From positions 4,650,001 to 4,714,000 of the forward strand of contig NC_031672.1 of NCBI RefSeq assembly GCF_001640025.1: a stretch of DNA of 64,000 nt. The letters run 5' to 3'. Positions 23,301-34,957 of the stretch are shown here, piece by piece; positions within the stretch are counted from its first letter, which is position 1; each line of letters starts with the position of its first letter. Under the pieces are notes generated by a model, which was not told the origin of the DNA, searched no databases, and was given only the letters and a program-made list of their open reading frames with translations. The position numbers and the translations under genes were made by a program. This DNA is from Sugiyamaella lignohabitans. Its lineage: Eukaryota; Ascomycota; Dipodascomycetes; Dipodascales; Trichomonascaceae.

Positions 23301-23491
23301 GGGTGTGCAGTAGCTCCCGTAGCACCAGTGGCTGTAGTGTGAACTGATCCACTGCCACTAGGAATACGCTGGTTTTGTTGTCCCTGGCTATTATAGCTGT
23401 AATCCTGGGACTGATCTATCCCTTGATTTTGGTCGTGGCCCTGATTTGGGTTTTGATACCCAGATCCACCTTGGTTGTGATTGTAAGACAT
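20305..23491 (-). CDS. Chitin synthase, class I/II
   Basis: Exon 1 is 23491-22415, exon 2 is 22359-20305; the 55-nt intron has GTAAGT, TACTAAC and TCTAG, and the join gives [20 protein letters not shown], the conserved start of the catalytic region. 1043 residues. The first 290 are Asn/Gln/Pro/Tyr-rich and disordered; the chitin synthase N-terminal module ([16 protein letters not shown]) follows. Catalytic motifs: [23 protein letters not shown] (general base region) and [10 protein letters not shown] (product/acceptor site, about residue 670). Five or more membrane segments occupy the last third. It makes chitin for septum or wall at the plasma membrane. A GTATGC near the end could be an extra donor, but the existing terminus matches the family well, so no further exon was added. 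Confidence 0.95.
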
Positions 23492-25616
23492 GATTTATAC
23501 AGCTCAGATTCCCAAAATGTTGTATTGGACAAACGGTGCAGTTATACCAATGCACAAAGGTCGAATCTAACAGCAACGCAACAGAACGTTCGCAATAGCT
23601 GTACAAAGGGTCCAAAACACACAATCCAAACAAAATGATCCAGATATTTTAATACTGGCTCAAAAAAAAACGTCTCAAAGATTATCTTGTGAGAACAGGA
23701 ATCTAATTAGACTCTGATCAGACTGTAACAATAAGAATCGCCAATTTATCACCACGTACTCAAGGACAGACAGACGCTCTGACAGATTCTGAAGCTGAAC
23801 TACAAAACTTTATAAATGTTATGCTGAAACTATAGATGAGTTAGTCAACACGAACGCTCAAACCGGCGAATATAACATATAACCAAACGACACGAATACA
23901 CAAATACAAGTGCTGTTTAGCGAGCCAGATGTATGTGTTCTACGGTTCGTAGTGTAAACAAACAATCAACAACTGCAAGTCAAAACGCTACGTTACGTAC
24001 TACACTCTATCAACTGAGTACCAAATATCCACTCACTTCTCGTCCAGTACCTACCTTGTTCTTATACTAACCAAGACACTTGCAAAACAAGTTAACCTAA
24101 GAAAAATCACAAAGTGATATATATAGCCAAAAAATAAACTGAGGCTTGTGCCAAATTGAGATGAGGCCAAAATAGGTTCGTAATGTGCAATAGCCGGGCG
24201 GATTTTCTTTTTTAATTCTAGTATTTTTGCACCAAATACAAACAGACAAGATCGGCCAACTGGCGCGCGTCTGCGTCGTGTTATTACACAGCCAGCCGGT
24301 ACTACCAGTGTTTCAGAGCTGCTTGAGACAGCGTTGGCAGTGCTTCATTTTGTTCGGGTTAGTTTTGGTGGGTGGTGCCGCTAACCTGCTATCAAACTGG
24401 GTCACTTTTAATATTGATTTTAGACTTTTTACAGTCGCTAGTCCAAATTATACAACTCCAATGACCAACCGACTCCGTAACTGACTCCGTCACATGCTGA
24501 GGCTGAAACCAGGGGTACATTAGCTGGAGTAGTACTACTGCAGACCGCAATGGCTATCAAGGACAATCACTATACGCTCTTAACCCGATGTGCAGTCTAT
24601 CGGTCTTCTTCTGGCTGGCTCACTTTTCGTTCTCCCCTGAATAATTTCCGCTGTCAAACTAGTGTCAACCCTCAACAATCGCCCATTACTTGTCTATCTA
24701 TCTCTAACTCTATCTCTCGTTTATGTAAACTTATTCTTTCTATCTCTAACTCTATCTCTTGTTTATCTTACTTATCCTCTCTATCTCTCTGTTCAATATT
24801 CTATATTTCTTGTCTATCTCACTCTACTTTTGTATTCTATCTCTCTTGCTCTTTTTTTTCTTTATCTCACTTCTTTCTAAATCTCTATGTCCTATATTCT
24901 ATTCTCAGACATGCTACCACGCTACATCGCTTAAAATTATTTACCGTTAGCTAAGACAAACGCATCCCTGAACCGAATTTAATTCTTGCTCAGCCGGCTC
25001 GACGACTGGCTCACCAGCCTCAACTCTTCTCTTAGCTACCTACCAGCTCAAACACCCAACGGTCGCCAACCGAGGACCAGCAGGTGCTGAAACAACACCA
25101 ACCGCAACCCGTCTCCCAATCAGTCTCACTCCTGCTGCCACTACTGCTGGCCCGCCTGCCACCATTTACAATATTATTTTATGGCTGCTGTGTTCAATCG
25201 GTTCCCTACTCTCCACTTCCAGTATTCAGCCTCCACTTCTCATGCGCTGACGTGCCCCTCGACCCTGCCTTGATAGCCCCTCTCCCCTCCTCCCACATTC
25301 AACTGAGCTAAAAATACATACAACTTGCTTTTGTCACAGTTTATTTTTTTATCATGTTGCAGACTTGCATGAGCCCCAATCTGTCGAAATCTGCTATAAT
25401 TAGTATGCAATAAACAAATAATCTGCACCCTGGAACGTCGCACTTTCATCGCTCTCCGTCGAAGCCCGTGCTCTCGGCGTTCCCAATCCAGCCAGAAAAC
25501 AAACTTGGTGCTCAAAATTCAATTGGCACTTCCTCGAACGGGAAATCCCCAACTTATCGCCCTTAGACTCAACTCTAATCAAGCTTTCTCTCCAGGGAGT
25601 GTTGAAGGGGCCTGTC

Positions 25617-25682
25617 TGCCTCCGGCGGCTGGGGCTCCGCCCCAGACCCCGCTGTGCTCCGCTTCGCGGAGCTGCTGGGACC
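25617..25682 (+). repeat. Hairpin element, left arm with alternative hairpin (copy 12)
   Basis: The arm carries GCTCCGC-TTC-GCGGAGC in place of the usual second hairpin. Confidence 0.9.
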
Positions 25683-26057
25683 GTGTTGTGAGTTTTTGCT
25701 GCTCCTGGGGTGGATGTTTGGCCAACGAGGCTGTGTATTCTGATTTTTTCCATGTCAATGGTGGATATATGGGCATGGTTTATGGTTTTCATCTTTTGCA
25801 ATTTTGAGGTGGAATATGGCTGGCTAAATCGATTATGTAATGGATTACGTGATTGACTTGGTTTCTCATCGGCTTAACACCGCCAAAAGATATCTCCGGC
25901 ACTCGTAGACGGTCCGGCCGCGCTCATGAGGCTCAAGAAAAACAGCCGCTTGGATCCAGCGTCAACTGGCGGAGATGGTCCTGCGAGAGATCCATCTCCG
26001 AAGCTACTCAATTATTATTACAACTCCAACCCCGAAACTCTTGGGGCCGCCGACGCC

Positions 26058-26118
26058 CGACTCGAGCGAAGCGAGAGGAGCCACGGGGTCTGGGGCGGAG
26101 CCCCAGCCGCCGGAGGCA
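26058..26118 (-). repeat. Hairpin element, right arm (copy 13)
   Basis: Single arm, 170 nt before the reductase TATA box and 375 nt after left arm copy 12. Confidence 0.92.
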
Positions 26119-26290
26119 TTGCCGACCCCAATAATTGTGACCAGAGTGAGAGAGAGTTAGACCAGGGGTGATGTGGGGTCCGCGTGGGGGTGGTGTACAT
26201 CTCCGAGCAAGATCGGGGATATCGGTTATAAGATCCGTGAAGCGTCTCCGCAATTAGTTTTAGCTGTGTGGTGACTATCGACTGGAGGGG

Positions 26291-26298
26291 TATAAATA
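26291..26298 (+). promoter_or_regulatory. TATA box of the aldo-keto reductase gene
   Basis: TATAAATA, 72 nt before the ATG at 26370. Confidence 0.65.
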
Positions 26299-26369
26299 GG
26301 GTGCTAGTCTCGTGATTGCGGGTTTGTTAGAGCAAAACGAGCTGATATCGATATTTTGAAATAGTAACA

Positions 26370-27591
26370 ATGGAATTTGAAAGGTATGGTAGCATTGTGC
26401 TTGGTGGAGACTCTTGTGAATGGCAATATATTTCGGAGTTGTAGTACTAACCAGGATGTAGACTGGGTAACTCGGGGCTCAAGGTGTCCAAAATCATTCT
26501 TGGTATGTATCGGTGGTGTGATTTGGTTTTTTTGATTAGTTTGGTGATTGGATTGCTTATTGTGTGGTATCAATTGTATTTGGAGATTGAATTGTTCATT
26601 GTGTGGTATCAATTGTATTTGGAAGTTGCTGTTTACTAACAATCCAGGCTGTATGAGCTATGGCAAGAAGTCATGGAATGAATGGGTTTTGGAAGACGAG
26701 GAACTTGTCTTCAGTTTGATGAAGAAGGCCTATGATGTGGGTATTCGTACTTTTGACACTGCTGATATGTACTCAGATGGCCATTCTGAGATTCTTGTAG
26801 GAAAGTTCCTCAAAAAGTACAACATCCCCCGTTCCACTATTGTCATTTTGTCCAAATGTTATAACAAGTGTGACTCTGATCCTTCTATTGAGAACACTGA
26901 GCTCAATTGGATCAACCGATGGGGTTTGAGTAGAAAGCACATCTTTGATGCGGTTGAGGATTCTGTGAAGAGACTTGGTACTTATATTGATGTCTTGCAA
27001 ATTCACCGTCTCGACAGAGAAACCAGCAAGGAGGAGATCATGGAGGCTCTTCACGATGTTGTTAAGAGCGGCCAAGTCAGATATATTGGTGCCTCCAGTA
27101 TGAGAGCTACTGAATTTGCCCAATTGCAATTCATTGCTGAGAAGCACAACTGGACCAAGTTCATTTCCATGCAAAACTTTTACAACCTCGTGTATCGTGA
27201 GGAGGAGAGAGAAATGATCCCTTACTGTAAGGAGACTGGCGTCGGCCTTATTCCTTGGTCGCCAGTCGCCCGTGGCGTCTTGGCTCGTCCTGTCGGTGAA
27301 GGATCTCTCCGTTCCAGTACTGATAAATTCGCCAAGTTCCTTAAATTAGGCCATGCAAAGGAGGACCAAGAGATTATCAACCGTGTTGAGGAAGTTGCCA
27401 AGAAGAGAGGAATTTCCATGGCACAAGTTGCTATTGCTTGGACTCTTTCCAAAGGAACTGCTCCTATTGTCGGTTTTAACAAGCTCGAGAGAATTGATGA
27501 GGCTGTAGAGGCTATCTCAATCAAGTTGACCGACGAGGAGATTAGCTACCTTGAGGAGCCTTATATTCCTCATCCTGTTGCTGGCTTTTAA
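26370..27591 (+). CDS. Aldo-keto reductase, Csh1/IFD type
   Basis: Three exons: 26370-26383, 26462-26502 and 26648-27591. Donors are GTATGG and GTATGT; both introns have an ACTAAC branch site. The joins give MEFERLGNSGLKVSKIILGCMSYGKKSW, the standard N-terminus of this group; using the first AG after the branch in intron 1 would create a stop, so the next AG (GATGTAG) was chosen. 332 residues. Catalytic tetrad residues are visible: D in FDTADMYSDG with Tyr, a Lys in VILSKC, and H in LQIHRLD. The fold binds NADPH and reduces aldehydes or ketones; C. albicans Csh1/Ifd proteins are close in pattern. Intron 2 contains an internal tandem duplication. Confidence 0.9.
26552..26623. repeat. Tandem duplication within intron 2
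   Basis: 33 nt at 26552-26584 recur at 26591-26623 with two differences, a 39-bp period, upstream of the branch site. Confidence 0.9.
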
Positions 27592-27811
27592 ACTCAGCAG
27601 GGTGCTACTAACTTGAGTTTATTATATAATCAAGTAAAGAATAAAATGAGATAACATCGAAGTTTATAAGCAAGAAGTAAACAATAAAATAAGAAAGCAT
27701 ATTCACTAGGAGTAGGTTTGTCTGAAGCTTACTATAAGCTAGAGGCAATTAACGAGAAAACGTATATTAAAACATCAGAATATAAATAAAAATTACAATG
27801 CGGTTGATATA

Positions 27812-30800
27812 TTACAAAGATTTGATCATCTTGAGCATATTTTCAAGTGCAAAGCCAGTCTCAGGCTTACTGGCTGGAGCATCGCCATTTAATGCCCACA
27901 CAAAATCACTTTGAATACCCAGAGGAAGCACGGTCGAATCATCTCCAGATGTCGATGCCAGCATCTTCTTCATTCTAGCAGTATGCTCGAAATTTCTTGC
28001 TGCCTCTTCAGCGCGGTCAACAATAGATTTATCGATTCCACACATGGAAGCAACATGCATACCGAATGATCCAGGAGATACCCCATCTTCGAGTTTGTAT
28101 AGGAAAGTCACCTTGCGGCTGCTTTCGTCCACTAGAATAGCCATTCTCTTGGCGTTGACTTGTGGATGGTTGGCGAAACTGTTGTTGAGAGTGCCATAGT
28201 GTGTTGCGAAAAAGCCCAAACTACCGACGTGTGTAGCCAGGTGATGCAAAACTGCTTCTGCAATCGCAAATCCATCCGAGCTACTACCACCTCTACCAAG
28301 CTCATCAAGCACAATGAGCGACTTATTGGTAGCTTCGCTGAGAATTCTCTTCGTTTCTGAAAGCTCAACATAAAAGGTCGATTTGCCAGCAAAGATATTG
28401 TCGTTGGCGCCCAATCTCGTCATGATACGGTCAACGGGGGTGAGACGTGCACTTTCAGCTGGAACATAACACCCAATTTGGGCCATGATAACAGCTGTAC
28501 ATGTCATTCTCAGAACTGTAGACTTTCCAGCAGCATTAGCTCCTGTCAACAGAGTGATATTGGCGTTTTCACCACCTAGGGAAACATCGTTGGGAATAAA
28601 ATCGCTACTTGCTGACATGAAACAAGGATGTCTAAGTTCTTTGAAATCAAGAACACCTCTGTCGCTCTCCACAAACTGAGGCCTGCAACTAGGCGATCCC
28701 AATGAGCTTGAGGTTTTAGCCAAACTGATCAAACAGTCGACACTTCCCAGAATTTGGACTGCTTTCAGCCATTGCAAGTAATCGTTATCGAAACGCTGGT
28801 AAAACTTTGCTTGTACTCCATCGACAGCAACCTTGTGTAGCTCGCGTGCTTCTTGCAACTCCCTTACCAGACTTCGCACTTCGGGTGACCAGTATCGCTT
28901 TACTTTACCAGTGGCACCCATCTGTTGCCAATCTTTAGGAATGTTTTTCACTTTGACGGGAACTTCAATCAGGTAGATTTCCTTGCCACTATCGCGGTAA
29001 CAGATTCCCACTGATCCATATTCACGCTTGTACTTCTTCAACCAACCTTCAAGCTCCTTTTCAATACCATCGATCTTGTTCTTCGTGTTATCAAACTCTT
29101 CCTCGATACCTGGTTCAGGAACTAAAACATTATCGTATTGTGCTTTTTGACGGTCGAATGCGTCTGTCCATTGGGGCAGCAGATTCTCTAAATTAGGCAT
29201 ACTTTCGAAAAGCTCTTTAAGAAGAGGATCAGTCGATGAATCAGAGAACTTTTGGTTCAATCCTGCCATAAGCTTATAAACAAGCTCAAAACTTTCAATC
29301 ACTCTCACAAACTCCTTTGGTTTCAAATGACCAGCATGGATTCGTGACAGCAATCTCTCAAGATCAGGAAGTGAGATAAGCTTAGACTCAATAAACTCTT
29401 GAACATCAGGGTTGTTGTTCAAGAATTCAACTGTGTCGAGTCTGGCATTGATTTTAATTGGGTCCATCAATGGATGACTAACCCATCCTTTGAGCTTTCG
29501 CTTACCAAATGGTGTGATACATCTGTTCAACAATCTGAAAAGTGTACCTTCAGCACCACCATCAAAAGTATTGGCAAATACCTCCAAGTTCTGCAAAGAC
29601 TGACCATCCAATACAACACTTGATCCCTTCTGAATGGTCTCATAGTAGTTGAAATTACCCAAAGAAATAAGACTGTCGTCCAACTTCAGTGATCTGAGAT
29701 ACCACATCAGTCCTCCGAAAGCAGACATTGAAAGTGGCTTGTTCTTGGAAATATCTCTCATGGCAATAGGATAGTTTGATAAATCATCTGCATCCTCTCC
29801 TTTAAAGAAGCGGGAGTTAAGCAATTCTTCATATGAGGTGTCGTAATCCCAGTACTCACTGCCAGACTTCAAGAAATTCCACAAGGTATCGACAGAAGTA
29901 TTGTTCTTCAAAATTTTAACTGCTCTTGAAGCAATACATCCCTTTTCTAGGATCAATTCTCTGGGTCGGATCTGGGCGATCAGTGTTTCAAACTGCGAAA
30001 AATCCACATCGTCCTCAAATTCAGTAGTATAAAATGCACCAGTGGCGGTATCTACAAAACAAGTTGCAAAATGTAAATCCTGTTGCTTGACAGCCATACA
30101 AAAGGTGGACATTTCGTCAACTAACATAGCTTCATCAGTCAAAGTTCCCGCAGTAAGAACATATGAGAGCTCTCGCTTGATAATCTTCTCTTCCTTTTTG
30201 CCAGATTTACGGTCATTCATTTCCTTGGCCAAGGCCGTCTCTTTCTGATCGACTCTGGCTACCTTATGACCCTTGGCAATAAATGCGGACGCCCAGTAAT
30301 CAAATGACATTTCAGGAATACCTGCCAATCTCATATTGGCTCGACCACCACCGGCCAATTTCAGATCAAACTCACCGTGAGCAATATCGGCATCTCTTTC
30401 ATAGAGTTCGTAGAATTTACCTTTTTTGAAAAATACAACAGTGTTCCACATCTTGCTTTTGATTTCCCAGTATTGTTTTTCAAATGCTGTAAACTTTGCC
30501 CATGCGGATTTGGGAATGTATAAAGTTCTAGGATCGTACTCAGCATCTCCTTCGCGGTTTCCATCAGCATCTTTTATATCAACTAGCCATGCATATCGTT
30601 CCTCATTTTCCTTTTCAAACGACTTTGTACTGCCAAACGACGGTTTCTTAATCGGTGAGGAGGATCTGACTGGTGAAGAGCTAGCCAATGCTGGCTTTGA
30701 TGATCCGGAATATGTTGAACCAGCTGAGAACTTGCTGAGAGCTGCTGGAGGAGATGAAGGAACAATGGGCTCGGTTGAAGTCCGCGATGCTTGCGAAGAA

Positions 30801-31737
30801 GCAGGAGGACTACTATTTGATTTGCGTTTCTTTTTTGGCTTTTCGTCTTCCTCATCATCTTCATCGTCTACAATGAAGTCATCCATTTCTAATACTTGTT
30901 AGTTTTTTGACTTTATACATCCTTTAAAATGGACCAAAGTTTGAGTATGTACTTACCATCTTCTTCGTTAACAACGTCCATTGCCAGATCATCATCTTCA
31001 TCCTCTTCTGCTGCTGCTGCGTCTTCTTTGTATTCATCTTCATCGTCATCATCTACAATCTGACGCCTCTTCGAAGCTATAATTTTGTTAGACACTAAAC
31101 TCAAGATTTTCATTACTTTCCAATTAAACCGGACTTACATTTCTTCTGGCTCACAGAAACCTCATCTTCCTCATCACTACTCTCAGCATAACTGACTCTT
31201 TTTCTGGCCTGGAATCTTGTTAGCAATTATGTATCCCACAATAAACATCCCACACTGCCTGCTTACCCTTCTGGTTGGGCTTGAAGTCATGACCCCACTT
31301 GATGAAGGAGGCTCACTATCCAAACTCAGTTCGACATTCACATTACGAGCAGCTTTAAGCTCCTGTGAAAGATCCACAGTATTAATATGAGAAGGAGTAC
31401 GCGCACGTAACGCGACCCCTTCATCAACATGAGGGGTATAGGGAGTATGCAAACCAGCTCCACCTACCATTCTTTTGTCATCTTCGCCAGACTTTGATGG
31501 TCTAGAAGGAGTTTGGTGTGGCTCAGTACGTTTACGTTCATTGTCATTATCATTGGCAGAGCCTGTTCTTTCCAGTGACAGAGGGGTTGCAGGCTCTTGG
31601 ACCTTGACTTCAACTGGTTCTTTATTTTCTTTCCCAGCAAATGGTGATTTTGGAGGGGCTCCTGCTTTAGAGAAAAAGCTGAGAATACTCTTTTGAGCAC
31701 CAGCAGTTTTTGCCTTTGGCGTGGTTTTTGGTGGCAT
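27812..31737 (-). CDS. MSH6: DNA mismatch repair protein Msh6
   Basis: Four exons: 31737-31267, 31208-31139, 31076-30957 and 30894-27812; three short introns with GTAAGC/GTAAGT donors and CTAAC branch sites, all in frame; 1247 residues. Residues 15-22 (QKSILSFF) are a PCNA-interacting PIP box. An acidic, disordered linker (SYAESSDEEDE, DDDDEDEY) precedes the MutS core. Mismatch-binding motif FYELYERD lies near residue 380, Walker A GANAAGKST near 1008, Walker B DELGRGGSSSDG near 1086, then FATHYGTL. With Msh2 it forms MutS-alpha, recognising base mismatches and small loops in the nucleus. The last 1028 codons are uninterrupted. No hairpin element lies in its introns or at its 3' end. Confidence 0.96.
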
Positions 31738-32482
31738 ATTAAGCAATGGGTTTTAACGTGTCACACCACTGAGATATCTAATATAGCGAAATATTTAGAT
31801 CAAAAGGAGCAAAAAATCCACTAAATAGCAAATTAAAAAGGCAAATCAGAATATAGTCTGGGAGTGAATACCAAAAGACCAAGTTTTTTTTTATAATTTT
31901 AAATGTCTAGTAAAAATAAAAAGAATGGAAGCTCTCACCAAGTTTCAAGCATGAGATAAAGAGGTTGTCCCAGATAAAGATGCAGGATTCAATTTAACCA
32001 TCCGTAGTCGCGTTCGCGTTCTGACGCGGGTAGCCGTACATACCATACTATTTCATCTCCTTAGAAACGGATCAATAGGAGATCATGATAATCGGTAAAA
32101 TGAAATGGCTGGTTTACAAGTTGGTTGGTTGACTGGTTGACTGGTTGACTGGTTGGCTGGTTGACTGGTTGGGTCGACTGAAGGGTTGATTTGTTGGCTG
32201 GTCTGCCGTCTGGTTATTTTGCCTGCCTACTTCGCCTGCCAGCAGGTATCGTCAATTGATCCTGAAACTTTAGCAGGATGTTCGGTTTTCTCGGAATCAG
32301 AAGATCAGTCAACTCGGTGTAGAATCCTTCTCGAACCTAACAATCCTAAGAATCATATAATTAATGCAATCAATTAAGAGTCATTATAAACATAAACACA
32401 GAAAAACAGAATTCAGCATGTAAATACAATAACATGAACAAACAGAAAAATAAAAAACCACGAAGCCAGAAGGCTGACACAT
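31738..32482. other. Intergenic region upstream of MSH6
   Basis: 745 bp. It holds a short tandem array of GACTGGTT-like units at about 32117-32175 and an isolated ACGCG at 32024-32028, about 290 nt before the MSH6 ATG, that could be a weak MBF-type site. No gene seen. Confidence 0.5.
32117..32175. repeat. Short tandem repeat (TTGACTGG)n
   Basis: About seven imperfect 8-bp units between ADK2 and MSH6. Confidence 0.85.
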
Positions 32483-33169
32483 CTATTCAGCGAAATTGGT
32501 TCCTACAAACTTTTTGATTTGAGGATAAATAATATCCGAGGTCTCACCTTGGAACGAATGGAGTAAACCCTTTTCACCGTAATAGTCAAGCAAAGGAAGG
32601 GTCATCTCTCTATACTTGTCCAGTCTCTGTTTAAACACTTCTGGATTATCGTCGGGTCGTTTTGTCAGTGGTTCTCCAGTGATATCGTCCTTACCTGGTA
32701 CTTTAGGAGGATTGAAAGTTAAATTATATATTCTACCAGATTTGGCATGAACCCATCTGTTTTCAATTCTATCAAGGATAACTTCCTCTGGAACCTTGAG
32801 TTCCACCACAAGATTCAGAGCAGCTCCACTTTTATTCAAGATAGAGTCGAGTGCTGGAGCTTGACTAACGGTTCTAGGAAACCCATCTAACAGCCAAGAA
32901 CTTTCAGAGTTCAGCCATCCACGATTTTGAAGTTCGGTACCAATAAGAGATACCATTGTTGAATCTGGGACTAAGCCACCATCTTTGATGATAGTGGCTG
33001 CCTCCTTGCCGACCTTAGTGCCTTTTTGGATGTTATCTCGTAACAAATCTCCAGAAGAGATGGCAGGAATTCCTTTAAAATCTCTTAAAAGGCGAGATAC
33101 TTGAGTTCCTTTTCCAGCTCCTGGAGCGCCTAAAAATAATGCTCGCAGAGGCCTTCTGACTCGTGTCAT
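32483..33169 (-). CDS. ADK2: Mitochondrial GTP:AMP phosphotransferase (adenylate kinase 3 type)
   Basis: 228 residues, intronless. P-loop GAPGAGKGTQ at residues 14-23, AMP-binding SSGDLLRDNI, LLDGFPRT, and a long LID starting at SGRIYNLTFNPP and containing DDITGEPLTKRPDD. The LID lacks the zinc-binding cysteines, as in eukaryotic AK2/AK3 enzymes. The NLTFNPPKVPG LID and overall pattern match yeast Adk2, a matrix enzyme using GTP to phosphorylate AMP. The N-terminus is short and basic (MTRVRRPLRA), compatible with an uncleaved matrix signal. A CACGTG lies about 85 nt upstream of the ATG. AK1 (Adk1) would have a different LID and N-terminus. Confidence 0.93.
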   Translation of the reverse strand: MTRVRRPLRALFLGAPGAGKGTQVSRLLRDFKGIPAISSGDLLRDNIQKGTKVGKEAATIIKDGGLVPDSTMVSLIGTELQNRGWLNSESSWLLDGFPRTVSQAPALDSILNKSGAALNLVVELKVPEEVILDRIENRWVHAKSGRIYNLTFNPPKVPGKDDITGEPLTKRPDDNPEVFKQRLDKYREMTLPLLDYYGEKGLLHSFQGETSDIIYPQIKKFVGTNFAE

Positions 33170-34159
33170 TGATAATACAATGTTTGTATGAACAAGAAGT
33201 TAGTCAACTTAACTGCACGAGTTTAGATTTGTTGAGTATGCTCAGGGGTAGATCACGTGGCTATTGAGGGGTAATTTCTTTACCAAAAACCCTAGCCTTG
33301 AAGTAAAGATACAAAAAGAGCAGAGTGAATACTATACTTTGAAAGCTGTAGCTCTACTCCTTATGACGTGTTTTCCAGTCTATGGTGATCAATGGATATT
33401 TATAAGTGTATTTGGTCACTTGTAAAGCGGGGAACCGACCATCCACCATAACTCTAGTGAGCCTGAATATTCTAGTTATGCAGGGATTGTCACTGCGATT
33501 AGATGCTGATAGTGGGTTCTGTAGTGATCTGCGATTTCTGCACCAGAGATGGTTTATCTCTACCGGAGAATCGTCGGGCGGAAAAGTCTCGGTGGTTCGA
33601 GGCCTAGTGGGGTACTTCCAGGCACAAACTTTAATGACTCTCCATGATTTCTCCGAATATAACTTTAACCAGTTCTGGTTAAAGCGGTTATCCGATCGCT
33701 TCGGCTATGTGCCTCGATCGATGGCTCATGTTTTATCCGCCATAGAGAGTTTACTGAGAATCACACTGATTGTTGTCCGGGCTTGCCTCAATGGTATACC
33801 TTTTTTTTATCATTGTTTCGTATTTCCGTGGTCTCTTTAGGACCAAGCTGGTCGTTTCTGGGGTCTTTGTTAAATTGTTAAACATAATAACTTTTTATAA
33901 TTAATAGAATTATGTAGATTAACTGTGAGATAGTGAACGCCAGGTATGAACTATGGATAATCTGGTTATATTTTAAGTAGCAAGTTTCAGAACAAACCGG
34001 CTATCGTCTGAAGTTCTGTTAAACATGGTATGTAGCAGAATCAGAGATTTTACTTTGAGATATGGTGAGCATGTATGAACCAAGGCTTGATCTGATTTTT
34101 ATATCAAGTAGTCCGTTGATGTATCATTTAGAGATAATAAATTAACAGGATTATATAAA
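33170..34159. other. Intergenic region between ADK2 and the acetate transporter
   Basis: 990 bp. The ADK2-proximal part has a CACGTG at 33254-33259. The distal part holds degenerate tandem copies of the transporter 3' end (listed separately). A frame at 33478-33840 opens with ATG but shows no family traits. Confidence 0.55.
33903..34094. repeat. Degenerate tandem copies of the transporter 3' end
   Basis: The sequence around the transporter stop codon (34143-34212) recurs twice downstream: at about 34036-34094, sharing ATGAACCAAGGCTTGATCTG exactly, and more diverged at about 33903-33967, sharing the GAATTATGTAGATTAA and CCAGGTATGAAC parts. The spacing is roughly 110-120 bp. The closer copy would still encode IKPWF before a stop. 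Confidence 0.85.
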
Positions 34160-34957
34160 TTACTTAAGGCGGTGGGCACCAGGCATGAACCAAGGCTTGA
34201 TCTGAATATAACAATTCTCCTTTGTAGCTAAACCAGCAAATGCTACATACCATGCCAAGAAAGATGCTACAACACCGAACCATCCACCTGCTTTGATACA
34301 CTTGCTACTTGACAGTAAGTGGCCAATACCCAGAGTTAAGAAAGCCATGTCAGTAGTAAAGAACAGAACAAAAAAAGGAACAGTGGATCTGATAGTAAGA
34401 AATGTCATCATAGTAACGAAAATAAACCAAGAAAGAAGATAAAGTCCCAAGGCTCTGTCCAACTCAGTTGGATCTTCATAGCCAGAGATAATACCAAAAG
34501 AAGGGGTAAGAATGGCACCAAATGTAATCCAAAATGCACCAAAAGAGGTGAGAGCAGTTGCACCAAAGGTATTTTCCAAAACAAACTCGAAAAGTCCAGC
34601 AATTACTTGGATCGCACCTCCATAGAACAAAGTGACTCCAATCAGAATATTCTGAGTATGTACACCTCTCGTTCCAAGGTTAATTAACGACAAAACGAAA
34701 GTGGTTAGACCAAAGGCACTCAAACCAAGAGGCGTGGGGTTGGCCAATTTTCTCGAGGGAAGAGTATGGAGAGCCGGGTTCAGATCACCGGCAAATGCCT
34801 CAACGAGCTCATCTTTTCTAACAATCGTGTTACCAATGTGGATGTACTCATTATCAGTTCCAGAAGTTTGGATACGAGAAATAACAGGAGGCTGGTTCTC
34901 ATAAAGGTTGGTGCTGTACTTGTCAGCTCCAGCGGTTTGTTCAATGTCAGTAGTCAT
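34160..34957 (-). CDS. Acetate/ammonium transporter, GPR1/FUN34/SatP family
   Basis: 265 residues from the ATG at 34957. After a 70-residue cytosolic N-terminus comes the family signature NPTPLGLSAFGLTTFVLSLINL (NPAPLGL in most members; here Pro-Thr-Pro). Six hydrophobic segments follow, including GVTLFYGGAIQVIAGLFEF, FGAFWITFGAI and VPFFVLFFTTDMAFL. The family (Ady2/Ato proteins; E. coli SatP) carries acetate with protons across the plasma membrane and is induced on non-fermentable carbon. A TATA box lies 96 nt upstream. The C-terminus IKPWFMPGAHRLK has degenerate repeats downstream. Confidence 0.93.
   Translation of the reverse strand: MTTDIEQTAGADKYSTNLYENQPPVISRIQTSGTDNEYIHIGNTIVRKDELVEAFAGDLNPALHTLPSRKLANPTPLGLSAFGLTTFVLSLINLGTRGVHTQNILIGVTLFYGGAIQVIAGLFEFVLENTFGATALTSFGAFWITFGAILTPSFGIISGYEDPTELDRALGLYLLSWFIFVTMMTFLTIRSTVPFFVLFFTTDMAFLTLGIGHLLSSSKCIKAGGWFGVVASFLAWYVAFAGLATKENCYIQIKPWFMPGAHRLK

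Larger units (their letters stand above)
23492..26369. other. Long divergent intergenic region (chitin synthase / aldo-keto reductase)
   Basis: 2.9 kb. It contains a pyrimidine-rich stretch at about 24690-24900 in which a TCTATCTCTAACTCTATCTC segment occurs twice (about 24698 and 24739), a left arm (25617) and a right arm (26058) of the hairpin element, and a TATA box close to the reductase. Open frames here are compositional or repeat-derived; no gene supported. Confidence 0.55.

Noticed and set aside
25926..26171. 81-codon ATG frame running through element copy 13
   Set aside because: Its second half is translated hairpin element ([11 protein letters not shown]), and the first half has no family traits.
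33406..33840. 144-codon plus-strand frame
   Set aside because: Non-ATG start, no family pattern; the first ATG is at 33478. Mentioned only in the intergenic note.
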